Shown here: piece by piece, positions 5,743 to 5,759 of the stretch | Numbering within the stretch: the stretch's first letter is position 1 | Layout: each line of letters opens with the position of its first letter | From: Erysipelotrichaceae bacterium UBA4808 | Lineage (GTDB): Bacteria; Bacillota_I; Bacilli_A; Erysipelotrichales; Erysipelotrichaceae | Assembly: GCA_002402585.1 (NCBI GenBank) | Contig: DHGC01000092.1 | Location: 1 to 5,759 of the forward strand | Direction of reading: 5' to 3' | DNA length: 5,759 nt | Made by a program: the position numbers and the translations under genes | Notes under the pieces: generated by a model | What the model was told of the DNA's origin: nothing | What the model saw: the letters and a program-made list of their open reading frames with translations, nothing else | Database searches by the model: none

Positions 5743-5759
5743 GTAAGTCCTTTTGACTA

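Noticed and set aside
5680..5758. Leftward frame open from the right edge for about 25 codons, possibly the end of another gene
   Set aside because: The translated segment has no recognisable motif and the stretch is short enough to be open by chance; it cannot be judged without the sequence to the right.

Overview
The window shows the end of one operon and nearly all of a second, convergent one. The encoded families suggest an anaerobic, probably Gram-positive-type (Firmicutes or Mycoplasmatota-like) bacterium of moderate to low GC. The left operon encodes a ferredoxin-dependent 2-oxoacid oxidoreductase. The efflux operon has no TolC-type outer-membrane factor inside the window, and its adaptor is membrane-anchored without a lipoprotein cysteine. 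TGA is used as a stop, so the genetic code is standard. The taxonomic placement is an inference from gene content only.

Layout: bases 1-66 (+) are the last codons of a 2-oxoacid:ferredoxin oxidoreductase beta (TPP-binding) subunit. The complete gamma subunit follows one base later (68-610, +), and a clear intrinsic terminator lies at 624-653. Everything else reads leftward: a TetR/AcrR-family regulator (5575-4982), an RND-type membrane-fusion/adaptor protein (4989-3661) and an RND permease (3668-630). These three genes form a tight operon in which each junction overlaps by exactly 8 nt. Bases 5618-5759 look non-coding and carry inverted repeats of unknown role.

How the genes work together: the TetR protein is probably the autoregulated, ligand-responsive repressor of its own operon. 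A good sigma70-type promoter (TTGAAA, 17 nt, TATACT) lies just upstream of the family-typical start codon, and the predicted +1 falls on the A of that ATG, so the transcript may be leaderless. An imperfect 26-bp palindrome covers the -10 box and spacer and is the best operator candidate. The adaptor and permease would form a proton-driven export pump for an unknown substrate.

The most unusual features are regulatory architecture rather than a new enzyme. They are the putative leaderless regulator with an operator in its promoter, a convergent junction in which each operon's predicted terminator sits inside the other operon's coding sequence, a permease lacking two of the classical proton-relay residues of AcrB, and an adaptor with a very long coiled-coil region. 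I see no mobile element, CRISPR array, tRNA or rRNA. I do not claim a wholly new system here.
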